Source of the DNA: Salinisphaera hydrothermalis C41B8
Lineage (GTDB): Bacteria; Pseudomonadota; Gammaproteobacteria; Nevskiales; Salinisphaeraceae
Direction of reading: 5' to 3'
DNA: 64,000 nt
NCBI RefSeq assembly: GCF_000732535.1
Contig: NZ_APNK01000014.1
Location: 27,185 to 91,184 of the forward strand
The position numbers and the translations under genes are program-made. Below are positions 44,815 through 54,811 of this stretch, piece after piece. The stretch's first letter is position 1. The number at the start of each line of letters is the position of its first letter. Below the pieces are notes generated by a model, which searched no databases, had not been told where the DNA came from, and saw only the letters and a list, made by a program, of their open reading frames with translations.

Positions 44815-46191
44815 TTATTCGGCGATCATCACCGACTTGATATTCACGAACTCGCGCATGCCGAAGCCGCCATGCTCACGGCCGTAGCCGCTGTCCTTGA
44901 CGCCGCCGAACGGCAGTTCCGGCTGGGCCATGTTGTAGCCGTTGACGTTGACCATGCCGGTATCGAACAGATCGCGGGCAATATGAACGGCGCGCTCGCG
45001 GTTGCCGGAAAACACGCCGCCGCCGAGGCCGTAGCGTGAGTCGTTGGCTACGCGAATCGCCTCGGCCTCGTCCGCGACGCGAATCAGCACCGCGACCGGG
45101 CCGAACAGTTCTTCTTCGTAGGCCGGCGTGCCGGCGGTGACATCCTCCAGTAGCGTGACCGGATAGAAGCTGCCGGGCCCCTTGGGCAATTCGCCGCCCA
45201 GCGTGCAGGTCGCGCCGGCCTTGATCGAACGCTGGACCTGATCGTGCAGATTGTCGCGCAGATCCGCACGCGCCAGCGGGCCCAGCGCGGTCTCGGGATC
45301 GCTCGGGTCGCCGAATTCGATCGCCGACAGTTGTTCCACGAGACGCCGCCGGAATTCGTCGTAGATCGCATCGACCACGATGAAACGCTTGGCTGCGATA
45401 CAGGTCTGGCCTGCGTTGTAGATACGGCCCTGCACACAGGCTGCGACCGCGCTGTCGAGATCGGCATCCTCGAGAATCATGTAGGCATCGTTACTGCCCA
45501 GTTCCAGTACCGATTTCTTCAGGCAGGCCGCAGCCTTGGCGCCGACCGCGCGGCCGGCCGCCGGGCTGCCGGTCAGGGTGACCCCGCGCACGTAATCGTT
45601 CTCGATCAGGCGCTCGGTCTGGTCGGTATCGATCAGCAGCACGGTGAACACGCCTTCAGGCAGGCCGGCGTCGATGAACAGTTTTTCCAGGGCCAGCGCG
45701 GTACCCCAGACGTTGGGCGCGTGTTTGAGCAGCACTGCGTTGCCCGCGATGATGCTGGCGATGGCATAGCGCACGACCTGGTAGACCGGGAAATTCCAGG
45801 GCTGGATGCCCAGGATCACCCCGATCGGCTGATAGGTGATCAGCCCGCGCCCGCCGTCGAAATCGCGTTCCTCGTCGCCGAGCACCTCGTCGGCGTGGTC
45901 GGCGCTATAGTCACAGATCGCCGCGCACAGGCCGGTTTCGCCGCCGCACTGGGAAATCGGCTTGCCCATCTCGCGGGTCATCAGCTCAGCGAGTTCGGAC
46001 TCGCGTTCCCGCAGCAGCGCGCCGATACGACGCACGATCTCGCCGCGCTCGGCCAGCGGCACGGCCCGCCACTGTTCGAAGGCGGCATGGGCGGCGGCCA
46101 CTTTGGTGTCCGCGATTTCGTCGCTCATCAGGGGATAGGTCTCGATGACCTCGCCGGTCGCGGGATTGATCGTCTGAATGCTGCGTTCCAC
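44815..46191 (-). CDS. Succinate-semialdehyde dehydrogenase-like aldehyde dehydrogenase (Sad/YneI type)
   Basis: 458 residues. Cofactor region GVILGIQPWNFPVYQVVRYA, LKHAPNVWGTALALEKLF, ALTGSPAAGR-like VTLTGSPAAGRAVG, general-base Glu in LELGSNDAYMIL, nucleophile in NAGQTCIAAKRF, and GPVAVLIRV. The HAPNVWG and AAKRF motifs are those of the E. coli Sad (YneI) group. Oxidises succinate semialdehyde or a close aldehyde with NAD(P)+. Monocistronic. Confidence 0.88.
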   Translation of the reverse strand: MERSIQTINPATGEVIETYPLMSDEIADTKVAAAHAAFEQWRAVPLAERGEIVRRIGALLRERESELAELMTREMGKPISQCGGETGLCAAICDYSADHADEVLGDEERDFDGGRGLITYQPIGVILGIQPWNFPVYQVVRYAIASIIAGNAVLLKHAPNVWGTALALEKLFIDAGLPEGVFTVLLIDTDQTERLIENDYVRGVTLTGSPAAGRAVGAKAAACLKKSVLELGSNDAYMILEDADLDSAVAACVQGRIYNAGQTCIAAKRFIVVDAIYDEFRRRLVEQLSAIEFGDPSDPETALGPLARADLRDNLHDQVQRSIKAGATCTLGGELPKGPGSFYPVTLLEDVTAGTPAYEEELFGPVAVLIRVADEAEAIRVANDSRYGLGGGVFSGNRERAVHIARDLFDTGMVNVNGYNMAQPELPFGGVKDSGYGREHGGFGMREFVNIKSVMIAE

Positions 46192-46333
46192 GGTCGAGTC
46201 CGGGGCTACGAATGGTGGCCTCAGTGTACGCCGGAAAATGTGATCACAAAATACAGTGGGCGTATACAGCGACCCGGTTTGGCGCGTTTTGCCCCCGCGT
46301 TCGATAATGCGACAAAGACCGACGGAGAAGCGT

Positions 46334-46492
46334 GTGACGACATTCTGGACGGTGGTTGCGGTAGTCGTGGTGATCGCGATCGTGGCGGTTCTGTTCTTCT
46401 GGTATCAGAACCGCCGCGCCAGGGAATCCATGAGCCATGTCGATCGAAGCAAGCTCAAGGACCTCGACGACGACGGCTGGGACGACTGGTAG
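46334..46492 (+). CDS. Small single-helix membrane protein
   Basis: 52 residues from a GTG with GGAGA about six bases upstream. One membrane helix (TVVAVVVVIAIVAVLFFWY) and a charged tail ending KDLDDDGWDDW. No family known to me. The longer frame back to 46256 has no ribosome site. Divergent from the aldehyde dehydrogenase. Confidence 0.65.
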   Translation: MTTFWTVVAVVVVIAIVAVLFFWYQNRRARESMSHVDRSKLKDLDDDGWDDW

Positions 46493-46561
46493 CTCAGCCA
46501 TGCGGCATGGCGCCTATCGCCTGTAGGCCATACCTTGGCATCTCGTTCGGTGGGATGACGC

Positions 46562-48691
46562 TTAGGTGGCAGCTTGGCTCGCTGCGGTCGGCTCGGCGAG
46601 CGGGGATTTGCCATGCTCGAAGGCCAGGACGTAGTCCGACAGCGCCGAGGCGACCAGCTCGGCACAGATCGCGGCGCGAATGACGAGCCGACGCTCGGCT
46701 TGGCCGTCGAGCGCGACGCCGTGCGCCAGCAGTCGCTCGGCCAGCTGGTGAATGGCCTGGGCGCGATCGGCGATTTTGTCGATCGAGCCCGGCCGCCGCC
46801 CGGCGAACAGCCCCCGCAAGGCATCCATTTCGGCGCGCACGCCGTCGTCGAGCGTTTGCGGCAGCGAGACGCGCTCGGCCAACACGACCAGCGAGCGGGC
46901 CTCCAGGCCGATATTGATCGCGGCCAACACCGCCTGGCGCGCGGAAAATCGGAACGGTTCCTCGATTTCGCTCAGCGCGAGTGCATTCAGCCGATCGTAC
47001 ATGCGGGTTTCGAAGCGCTCGCGCGTATGCCGTCGTCCGTCGGCCAGTTCGTCGAATACGCCCCGCATCTGTTCACGCAGGCGCTGGCGCGGCGACACCG
47101 GCAACACGATCTTGAATGCAAGCACGGTCAGGCCGATGGCGCCGAAGATGCCGAGCACGATCTGGATATAGGTCGTGAAGCTGGGCAGGGCGCCGTTCTG
47201 GACGTGTACCAGCAGCGAAAACATCACCACCGAGATCCGTCCGGGCAGGGCCAGGCCCGGATCGGGCACGGCCATCGCCAGCCCGCCCACGAACACCACC
47301 GGCAGCATCGCCAGCATCAGCATGGCGAAGCCGGCGGCCTGCGGCAGGACCAGAAAATCGATGACGAACGCCGCGGTCGCGGCCATGGCCAGGCCCTTGG
47401 CGAATCCGCCGGCGGCCGCCACCGGGTTGGGCAAGGTGGCGAATATCGTGGTCAGCGCCGAGAGCAGGATCATCAGCAGTACGGCCGGCAGCTGGTTGTG
47501 GAAATTGACCCAGAACACGCCGCCCAGCGAGACCGCGGTCAGCGTGCGCAGACTGTTGCGCAAGGCCTGGCGCACATCCATCGGCTGGCCGAATTCTGAG
47601 CGCCGCGAAATGTGATCACTAGGATGTTCGCGCTCGGCGATCAACAGGCCATGCGTGGTCATTGCGGCGCGCCCGCGGCTGGCCAGACCCAGCGCCCGGC
47701 TGAGTACCACGTAGTCGGCGAGACTCCGAGGCTGGCCATGTTCGGCGGGTTCGTCGGCGAGCGCGCGGATTGCATCGTGGGCATCGTTGAACGCCTGTTT
47801 CGCGCCCTGGGCGTCTTCCGGATGCGCCGATAGCCGCTGCGCCGGCTCGGCGAGCGCGGCGACCGGTCGCGTATCGACGGTGTCGGTTCGGCCCGCCAGA
47901 TAGATATGCAGAGACGAGGTCGCGCTGATCAGCGAGAGGATGTCGTAGTCCAAGCGTCGGGACAGGCGGTCGAAGTTGGCGAACTGTGGCGCTTCGTAGC
48001 GCAAATACTGGCGGGTCTGTTCCAGAGCCAGGGTCTGGGCGGCCAGCGCCTGAAGCGCAGGGTGCGGATCGTCGTCCGCACTCGGTTGCCCCGGCGCGGC
48101 GGGCTGGCGCGACGATAATGCGGCCAGGCCGACGAACTCGCGGCCCAGATCGCGCAGCAGGGCAAGCCGGCTGTTGAAGTAGTTGCGGATGCCGGTGGGC
48201 GGGGAAAACAGTACGTTGACCGCCGCGGTCACCAGTGCCGCCAGCACGCATTCGGATACCCGTGCCACCGCAATATCGAACGGCGGCGTCGATAGCGAAT
48301 GTGACAACATCACGGTCACGCCGGCGATGAACCCCGCAATGGCGAAGCCATAGGACAGGTTGTTGCGCAGCAGATTGGCCCAGAACGCACAGAAGGCGAC
48401 CCAGAGCGCGAGCGCCGCCGCACTGAGCTCGTAGTACTGGCCGAAAAAACCCATGATCGCCAGGCCGGCACAGCCGGCCACGATGGTGCCGGTGGCCCGC
48501 GCGAAGCCTCGGGCCACGGCCATGCCGGGCACCGGCTGGATCATCACCGCCACTTCCAGCGATGCCCAGTACGGCCGGTCGAGTTCCAGCCACATCGATA
48601 GATACAACGCCAGGGCGATCGCCAAACACAGCCGCAGGGCAAATAACAGCTGATCGGTGGAGGGGGTAAGCAGCCAGGCCAGACGCTTCAT
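46562..48691 (-). CDS. FUSC-family inner membrane transporter (AaeB/YccS-like)
   Basis: 709 residues in two halves, each with a bundle of 5-6 helices (about 12-165 and 375-525) followed by cytosolic helical regions. N-terminal LLFALRLCLAIALALYLSMWLELDRPYWA and second-half LRTLTAVSLGGVFWVNFHNQLPAVLLMIL, read in parts, are typical of fusaric-acid resistance/AaeB efflux proteins. Export of aromatic carboxylates is the best guess. No AaeA-type adaptor gene adjoins it. Confidence 0.88.
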   Translation of the reverse strand: MKRLAWLLTPSTDQLLFALRLCLAIALALYLSMWLELDRPYWASLEVAVMIQPVPGMAVARGFARATGTIVAGCAGLAIMGFFGQYYELSAAALALWVAFCAFWANLLRNNLSYGFAIAGFIAGVTVMLSHSLSTPPFDIAVARVSECVLAALVTAAVNVLFSPPTGIRNYFNSRLALLRDLGREFVGLAALSSRQPAAPGQPSADDDPHPALQALAAQTLALEQTRQYLRYEAPQFANFDRLSRRLDYDILSLISATSSLHIYLAGRTDTVDTRPVAALAEPAQRLSAHPEDAQGAKQAFNDAHDAIRALADEPAEHGQPRSLADYVVLSRALGLASRGRAAMTTHGLLIAEREHPSDHISRRSEFGQPMDVRQALRNSLRTLTAVSLGGVFWVNFHNQLPAVLLMILLSALTTIFATLPNPVAAAGGFAKGLAMAATAAFVIDFLVLPQAAGFAMLMLAMLPVVFVGGLAMAVPDPGLALPGRISVVMFSLLVHVQNGALPSFTTYIQIVLGIFGAIGLTVLAFKIVLPVSPRQRLREQMRGVFDELADGRRHTRERFETRMYDRLNALALSEIEEPFRFSARQAVLAAINIGLEARSLVVLAERVSLPQTLDDGVRAEMDALRGLFAGRRPGSIDKIADRAQAIHQLAERLLAHGVALDGQAERRLVIRAAICAELVASALSDYVLAFEHGKSPLAEPTAASQAAT

Positions 48692-48835
48692 GCGCGTTAC
48701 TATGCCGCTTAGTGCCCTGGCGATACAGGGTTATTCATCAAGGGAGCGGCCCGGACCATGGTCGCCGCGACGGACCCGCGTCCCCGCCGGGGAACCGGAG
48801 CGGGCGCGTCCCGCGTCGGACGCGCCCTGTGCGGC

Positions 48836-50509
48836 TCAGACCTCCGGCTTGGCCCACTCCGGCAGCCGATCCCGGCAATAATCGGCGGCGCTGGGCGTAT
48901 CCGCGGCGTGGAAGTCGGGCGTGTCGCCGCGTTTGCCATGGGTGTAGCGCGGGCAGTCCTTGAGCTGCCCTTTATCGTCGTAGAACACCCAGATGCCGTC
49001 TTTGCCGCCTTTGTCGTTGTAGTTGCCCGCCACCCGGAGCTGGCCGGTGCTGTCCCGGGCTTCCCAGTGTCCGACGCGCCACGCGTTGTCGTAGCGCCCC
49101 TGCCAAATCAAATCCGAGCGCGGTGAGGCAACGGTCCAGTGTCCGACGCGTTTGCCGTTGCGATAGGTCCCATGTTCGTTGATCTCGCCGTCCGGGGTAT
49201 AGCCGGTATATTCGCCGTTGAGCTGGCCGTCGACGTAGTGCATCACGGCCACCCGGTTGCCGTAGCGATCGATCCGCGTCGCTTTGCCCTGCTGCTGACC
49301 GTCCGGGCCGTACCGGCCGTGTTCGACATGGCCGCGGCCGACCGGTGCGACGTAAGCACCGACCCGCTTGCCGTCGCGTTTTTCTTCCAGGTAGGTCAGA
49401 CGACCGTCGTCCGCGAACTTGATCCGGCGCCGCCGCTTGGTCTCGAGATAAAGCGTCGACCGACTCTCCAGATAGCCATGACGATCGAAGCTCGCCCGGA
49501 CGAGCCGGCGATCGTTGCCTTCGCCGGTGCGATAGACGTGCCGCAGCAGATGGCCGGTGCGCGAATTGAAGCGTTTGCGCTCGATGATCTCTTCGCTGCC
49601 GTCGTCGGCATAGACGATGGTTTCCGACGGTTTGCCGGAACGGCTGTAGGAGTGCGAGGTACCCACGCGCTTGCCGTCTTTGTAATGCTCGATTCGGCGC
49701 AGTTGGTCCGAATTGCGGTAGAAATAACGCGCGGTGCCGTCGGTCTTGCCGGCGCTATAGTGGATCTCGTGCTCCAGCTGGCCGCCGCTGTAAAAACGGA
49801 ACCAGCCGTCGGGCCGGCCTTCGTGATAATGCGTCTGCGCGATCCGTTCCGTTTTGTCGCCGTAATGCACGTACTTTTCGGCGACGCCCTCCAGCGCATC
49901 GTTATGGTAGTGCTTGCGCCAGTACAGATGGCCCTGGACGTAGGTCTTTTTCAGCCCCTCGCGTTGACCGTCGACATAGTGCGTTTCGGTATCCAGGCGG
50001 CCTTTGCGATCGAAAAATCGGCTCCAGCCATCGCGTTTGCCGTGGGCGTATTCGGTCTTGGTCCTGACCGCCCCGTCGCGCCGGTAGGTCGTGATGAGGC
50101 CGTCGAATTTTCCGGCGGCATCGTACTGGCCGCTTTCCTGCCGGGAATGATCGTCGTCGCGATAGGTCGTGTATTCGCCGACGAAATGAGTGTCGTCGGC
50201 CGCATAATCGGCGGCGTTGATATGGCCACGATAGATTTTACCGCCGTCGTCGATGTCATCGATCGCGATCGGCCAGGAGTCGCCGTCCTGCTTGCCAACG
50301 GTTGCTTTGTAGGCCGCCTGGCTTCGCGGCACGATGCCGTAGTCCTTGTTCAGCCAGTACACCGAATCCGATTGGGCCGCCGCCGGCGATGCGGCGGTTT
50401 GCGACTCGGGCTGGCCGGTAGCCTGGTCGGATGTGCCGTCCTGGGCCTGGCTTTGGGCCGCGATCAACAGCCCAAGCAGAATGCAGCCGTGAGATACGAC
50501 GCGCTTCAT
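48836..50509 (-). CDS. Exported MORN-repeat protein
   Basis: 557 residues with a signal peptide (GCILLGLLIAAQSQAQ, cut near 23). From about residue 95 to the end it carries many MORN_2-like repeats of the form Y-x-D-G-(K/R)-x-G-x-(W/S)-x-x-(Y/F): GKFDGLITTYRRDG, GKRDGWSRFFDRKG, GQREGLKKTYVQG, GRPDGWFRFYSGG, GKRVGHWTVASP, GKDGIWVFYDDKG. Such repeats form extended beta-ladders. Function unknown. Start overlaps the upstream gene's stop (ATGA), so the two are translated together. Confidence 0.82.
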   Translation of the reverse strand: MKRVVSHGCILLGLLIAAQSQAQDGTSDQATGQPESQTAASPAAAQSDSVYWLNKDYGIVPRSQAAYKATVGKQDGDSWPIAIDDIDDGGKIYRGHINAADYAADDTHFVGEYTTYRDDDHSRQESGQYDAAGKFDGLITTYRRDGAVRTKTEYAHGKRDGWSRFFDRKGRLDTETHYVDGQREGLKKTYVQGHLYWRKHYHNDALEGVAEKYVHYGDKTERIAQTHYHEGRPDGWFRFYSGGQLEHEIHYSAGKTDGTARYFYRNSDQLRRIEHYKDGKRVGTSHSYSRSGKPSETIVYADDGSEEIIERKRFNSRTGHLLRHVYRTGEGNDRRLVRASFDRHGYLESRSTLYLETKRRRRIKFADDGRLTYLEEKRDGKRVGAYVAPVGRGHVEHGRYGPDGQQQGKATRIDRYGNRVAVMHYVDGQLNGEYTGYTPDGEINEHGTYRNGKRVGHWTVASPRSDLIWQGRYDNAWRVGHWEARDSTGQLRVAGNYNDKGGKDGIWVFYDDKGQLKDCPRYTHGKRGDTPDFHAADTPSAADYCRDRLPEWAKPEV

Positions 50510-52878
50510 TCGTAGTCTCCGAATTCCGTGTGCCAGTGCTTGTCGATGGGTTCGCCGCTGAAACGGATCGTCTGCACGCCCGCGACTCGGCCCCAGAAGC
50601 GCACGGTCCCATCGTCGGCCAGATAGTCGGCCAGCGTGGTTTTTTCGGCTTCGTCATGCCAGGAGCCCAGATGATCTCCGGGTTGGGCATCGAGCCGCAT
50701 CGGCCGCAGCGGCGTCCCGCGGTCGTCGACAAACCGGAACTGCCGGAAAAACGTCGCGGCCGGCGTATCCGGGTCCACCGGCTGACCGGTGGCGTCGGCG
50801 ATCTTGACCAGCCAGGGCGTATCGCCGTGTTGATAGTCGCTGCGCTGCCAGCGTGGTTGCCCCGGGCAATGCAGCGTGGTGTCCACGGTCGTGTTGTAGA
50901 AATAATGCCGTTCGCCGTCGTCGGTCGTCAGTTCCCAGTCCTGCGTCGCGGTCGTCTCGTCCGGCGCGTCGTCGCCGCCTTGGGGGCGGGACGAATCGCG
51001 GTGCTGCCACACCAACGCATGGCCGTTCAGGTCCGGGGCCTTGGCCTTGAGATGGCAGGCCTCGCCCACGCCGACCGGCAGGCGCAGCCGCAGACGGTGC
51101 AGGGCGGCGTCGCGCGGAGCGACGTCGTCGAGCGCGATGGGCTTTTGAGGAACGTCCGGCAGGCCGAAGATATGATGCAGGTCGGGTGGCGGCGCGCTGT
51201 GATCGCGATATCGCCGCTCTTCGTCGGTGAAGGTCACGGGCAGGCGCTCGAGCGTGTCGTGGTAGCGGATATAAGCCAGCGGAAAGCGCGTCGCCTCGCC
51301 TTTCACTGAATATTGCACGCGCTCGGCCAGCGGCTGGGAGATCCGATCGATCATGCCCACCTCGGCCGGCACCAGCCGTTCGCCATAGCGTGCATCGCTG
51401 GATCGGACCTCAAGCCCCTCATAGGCTTGGCTGTGATCGACGAAGAACTGGCCCTGGCCGTTGGCCAGCTCCACCCGCCATTGATGCGGCTTGCCCTCGA
51501 CCGGAATCGCCCGGGCCACGGCGTCGCCGCGGCGCAGTTCGGTGGGGTGATCGGCCAGTTCGATGCTCGTGTGAGTCTGCGGGCCGAGGCCCCGACGCGT
51601 GAATACGGCTTTGACGCCGTGGATGGCCGACAGATCGGCCGCGCCCCAGCCCAGCGGCCGCAGAGTGACGCGCGTGCCGATCTTGTCGCCCGCCAGGCCG
51701 AGGCGCATCTCGTCCATCACCATCGGCAGTTCGAGCGTCTTGCCATTGGCGTCCGTGAGCGTCAGATCGGCCAGCGCGAGATGACCGGCGGCCTGGTTTT
51801 TCTTGAGGTCGTAGGGCGCGCGCAGCAGCAGTTCATGGTCCCGGGCATCGACCTTGAACATCGCGCCTTTCGAGGCGAACAGTTGCTTCGGGTTGGTTAT
51901 TTTCTGGTCTTTTGCGTCCGCGGGGATATCGTCTTTGCTTTCGGGCAGCTTCAGCCGGTAGCCGGGTCGGTCGTCATCCTCGTCGCCAGCTTGCATGGCG
52001 ATGTATTCGAAGCGCGACATGCTGTTGTTGCGATCGCCGGCGGCCGGATTATCGTCCAGGGCCTGCATCGACAGATCGAGATGTAGCGGGATGCGCTTCC
52101 CGTCTTTCTCGCCGGTCTGATCGGCCACTAACGCCAGTGAGCGGATCCAGCCGGTCGAACGATCGATCCGCATACGCCCTTTCAGCGCATCGAGGGTCAT
52201 GGTGATGGCTTCGTCGCTGCCTGGCACGATCGGCACGCGCACCGGTTGGGCATCGGCAGCACGATCGATGGCTACGACGATCGAATCCGGGCGGACTTCG
52301 GTGACCGTCAGCTTGATCCTCGGCAGCGTCTGAAAGCCGCCCGTCGTCGTGCTGGCACCGACCTGGGCCGGCAGCGCGCTCATCACGCCGGGTGCGTTGA
52401 GCTGTTGTTGGAGTTGCTCCAGGCGGCTGACGCCGCCGTCCTCCACCAGCCGATCCCAGGCCTGTTTATTCGAGGGTTTGAACTCGGTGTCGCCGTTTTC
52501 GCCGATCGTCACATCGAAACCGTCGCGCATGGCCGCGACGATGGTTTCGTCTGCCTCCGCCCGGGTGCTGTCGAACAGCGTGCGATGACCGGATTGGCCG
52601 ACCATATAGCGGGGTTCGACGTGCACCGTGGTCTGGCCGTCGCGGCGGTCTGCAACGCGATAACGCACCACGCTGTGCAGGACGACACTGCGGTCGAACA
52701 CGCTTTCGCCCGGCGCGAGGCCGACTCGCAGACCGATACGGTACTGCTGAGTGTCGCCGACCGGCGGTGCGAAGCGTACGACGTTGCTCGGCCCGCTGCG
52801 AAGCCAGAGCACACCGGCGACGATCGCGATCAATACGGCGGCCACACTCGCGCCGGCGATCCAGACTTTCTTGGACAA
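50506..52878 (-). CDS. Large membrane-anchored protein of unknown function
   Basis: 790 residues. One N-terminal membrane anchor (VWIAGASVAAVLIAIVAGVLWL) and a long extracytoplasmic part. No catalytic motif I recognise. Sections look like an all-beta surface protein: about 35-300 has a DUF6263-like feel (YRIGLRVGLAPGESVFDRSVV, TVTEVRPDSIVVAIDRA), and 300-790 mixes short beta strands with Asp-rich loops. First gene of a two-gene unit with the MORN-repeat protein, four-base overlap. The name is a description only. Confidence 0.72.
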   Translation of the reverse strand: MSKKVWIAGASVAAVLIAIVAGVLWLRSGPSNVVRFAPPVGDTQQYRIGLRVGLAPGESVFDRSVVLHSVVRYRVADRRDGQTTVHVEPRYMVGQSGHRTLFDSTRAEADETIVAAMRDGFDVTIGENGDTEFKPSNKQAWDRLVEDGGVSRLEQLQQQLNAPGVMSALPAQVGASTTTGGFQTLPRIKLTVTEVRPDSIVVAIDRAADAQPVRVPIVPGSDEAITMTLDALKGRMRIDRSTGWIRSLALVADQTGEKDGKRIPLHLDLSMQALDDNPAAGDRNNSMSRFEYIAMQAGDEDDDRPGYRLKLPESKDDIPADAKDQKITNPKQLFASKGAMFKVDARDHELLLRAPYDLKKNQAAGHLALADLTLTDANGKTLELPMVMDEMRLGLAGDKIGTRVTLRPLGWGAADLSAIHGVKAVFTRRGLGPQTHTSIELADHPTELRRGDAVARAIPVEGKPHQWRVELANGQGQFFVDHSQAYEGLEVRSSDARYGERLVPAEVGMIDRISQPLAERVQYSVKGEATRFPLAYIRYHDTLERLPVTFTDEERRYRDHSAPPPDLHHIFGLPDVPQKPIALDDVAPRDAALHRLRLRLPVGVGEACHLKAKAPDLNGHALVWQHRDSSRPQGGDDAPDETTATQDWELTTDDGERHYFYNTTVDTTLHCPGQPRWQRSDYQHGDTPWLVKIADATGQPVDPDTPAATFFRQFRFVDDRGTPLRPMRLDAQPGDHLGSWHDEAEKTTLADYLADDGTVRFWGRVAGVQTIRFSGEPIDKHWHTEFGDYE

Positions 52879-53425
52879 GAAACCCCAAATGAGATAGCGC
52901 CGAATAGCGTCAATCCGCGCCGATCGAACACGATTCTCGAGTGAATGGTCGCGATGCCACCGACATCACGGTGCCAAACCTAGCAGCAAAATCCGGCGAC
53001 ATCAGCAAACCGTTGGGCGCCATATACTAGAGCGCGTTAATTTTCCGTAACATTTCGGGGTTGCCAGTCGCCAACCGGGGCATCCGGGGCGGGGTCGCCG
53101 CGCTCGTATGCGGGGTCGATCAGCCGGCGGTCGGGCGCGTTGCACGCCGAGCAGAGTGACTGTCCCGATGATGAGTGACGGCCCGGCCAGCCGCGGCATG
53201 GCGGCGCCTGCGCCAGGATCGGTCGCCTATTCCGAGCGACCAGCGCCATGGCCTGAATTGCAGTGCGTTGTGTTGCAGTTTGGCTGCAGGCCGATTGCAA
53301 TGGGGAAGGGCGCCGACTGTCGCGACCGCTTGTTATGCGCGCTTCAATGGCAGCGCCGCCGCAGGCGCCGGTCGAATCGCGACGGCCGCGGCGGCGCTCA
53401 AGAAGAGATCAGCGGCGAGGGCGCG
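52879..53425. other. Gene-free stretch
   Basis: 547 bases without a protein-like frame on either strand. The first ~100 bases should contain the leftward promoter of the 50506-52878 gene. No strong hairpin, repeat or tRNA is visible. Confidence 0.4.
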
Positions 53426-54376
53426 TCAGAAATGCCATTGCATCACGATGGCGCTGGTGATGAGCAACGCCATGGCCTGATGGAAGGCCACCACCGCGCC
53501 CGGCGCCTTGGGTTTGAGGTTTACCGACTGAAACAGGATGAAGCCGATGGCGATCTGTACCAGCACGAGTGCGAACGCCACCGGATAAGTCGGCATGTAC
53601 CAGCCGAGCGTGCCGAGCACCATGAGCCCGGCGAGGCCGTGCAGCGCAAAGATCCACTGCGATTTGCGCTTGGGCATGGCGAACTGCTCGATCGGCTGGC
53701 CGAAGCCGCGGCTGCCGGTGACGATACCGCCCATGAAGATCGCGAACAGCAGGGCATGGGTCGGCACGATGATCTTCAGATACAGCCCCAGTCCGATGTC
53801 GGCGTGGGCCAGCGGCACCAGATAGGCCAGGAAGACGAGATAAGCGAGCAGTCCGTGCGTGCCGTGCACGATCGCAGGGGCCCGGCCGGCGAGCACGTAC
53901 AGCACACCCATGCCGAACAAGGCGGTGGTCACGATCAGACCAAGGCCGAGAAACATCTCGTATACGGGGTTCGCGATCGCCAACGCGACCCCGACCAGCC
54001 CGACCAGCGTCGCCACCACGCGATGCGCGGCCTCGGGGTCGCCGCGCAGGGTCAATATCACGATGTTCTTGGTATACGGCCAGCGCGTGCCGAGCGCCAG
54101 GCCGAAGCCGAAGCCTTCGACGATGCTGCCGAGCATGATCAATACGGCGGCGAACACGATCTGAGCCACCAACAGACCGTGCGCGATCTGTTCGCGAAGC
54201 CCTCCGGTATGGGTCAAGCCTTGATACAGCCCGAGCAGCACGCCGAAGGTCAGCGCGGCGCCAATGGCGAGGCCCACGGCCCGGACCAGCCAGGTCAGCT
54301 CGCCTTCGACGACATGATGCGGATCGGCCGCGGGATCATCGGAATGCGGGGCGGAATTCGCGTGTTCGAAAGCCAT
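53426..54376 (-). CDS. Multi-helix membrane protein resembling heme A synthase CtaA
   Basis: 316 residues from the ATG at 54376, about eight helices. Histidines sit where CtaA/Cox15 carries heme ligands: EAAHRVVATLVG, HGTHGLLAYLVF, VPTHALLFAIF, ALHGLAGLMVLG and AFHQAMALLITS, and the C-terminal half reads QIAIGFILF...AFHQAMALL, like the Cox15 second bundle. Other family marks are weak, so a different heme-binding membrane protein is possible. No cytochrome oxidase genes are near. Confidence 0.55.
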   Translation of the reverse strand: MAFEHANSAPHSDDPAADPHHVVEGELTWLVRAVGLAIGAALTFGVLLGLYQGLTHTGGLREQIAHGLLVAQIVFAAVLIMLGSIVEGFGFGLALGTRWPYTKNIVILTLRGDPEAAHRVVATLVGLVGVALAIANPVYEMFLGLGLIVTTALFGMGVLYVLAGRAPAIVHGTHGLLAYLVFLAYLVPLAHADIGLGLYLKIIVPTHALLFAIFMGGIVTGSRGFGQPIEQFAMPKRKSQWIFALHGLAGLMVLGTLGWYMPTYPVAFALVLVQIAIGFILFQSVNLKPKAPGAVVAFHQAMALLITSAIVMQWHF

Positions 54377-54811
54377 GATGTTCCTCGTCAGGGTCGGTCG
54401 GTCCGCTCGGCCGGCGCCTCGCGGCGGGGCAATGATGTATTCGATGCCTCGAACGGGCAACTGCGACGGACGGCCACCGTTGCCCGTTATGCGCGGTTGA
54501 ATACGCGGCCGCAATGGATTCGGAGGCAACCCGAGCTGGCCAATACGCGACGCCGCCCCTCTCCGAGCCGCCGACGCTATATTATGCACCGCTTTGATCC
54601 CGCTGGCCGTCACCGCGGCCCGCGTAGTGCCGGCCTGGCGACTGACGGTTGCGGACGCCACGTCGGCCCGTGGTTGGGATATCGAGAGGAATGGCGGAGC
54701 GCGACGCCTGGCGAGCACGCGAGGAACGGGCGCCCAAGAGTCTTTGCGAAGGCGTTTTACGCCCACGCGAACCGCGGGCACCGGCCGTATGGCGCGGCGC
54801 CCGATTGTCGG
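54377..54811. other. Gene-free stretch
   Basis: 435 bases. Frames are present but Arg/Gly-rich with no family resemblance. Lies between the leftward membrane protein gene and the end of the leftward hslO, so it includes the former's promoter region. Confidence 0.4.

Noticed and set aside
49139..50515. 458-residue plus-strand frame opposite the MORN-repeat gene
   Set aside because: Hydrophobic shadow of a repeat protein; the minus strand has the signal peptide, repeats and overlap with its partner gene.
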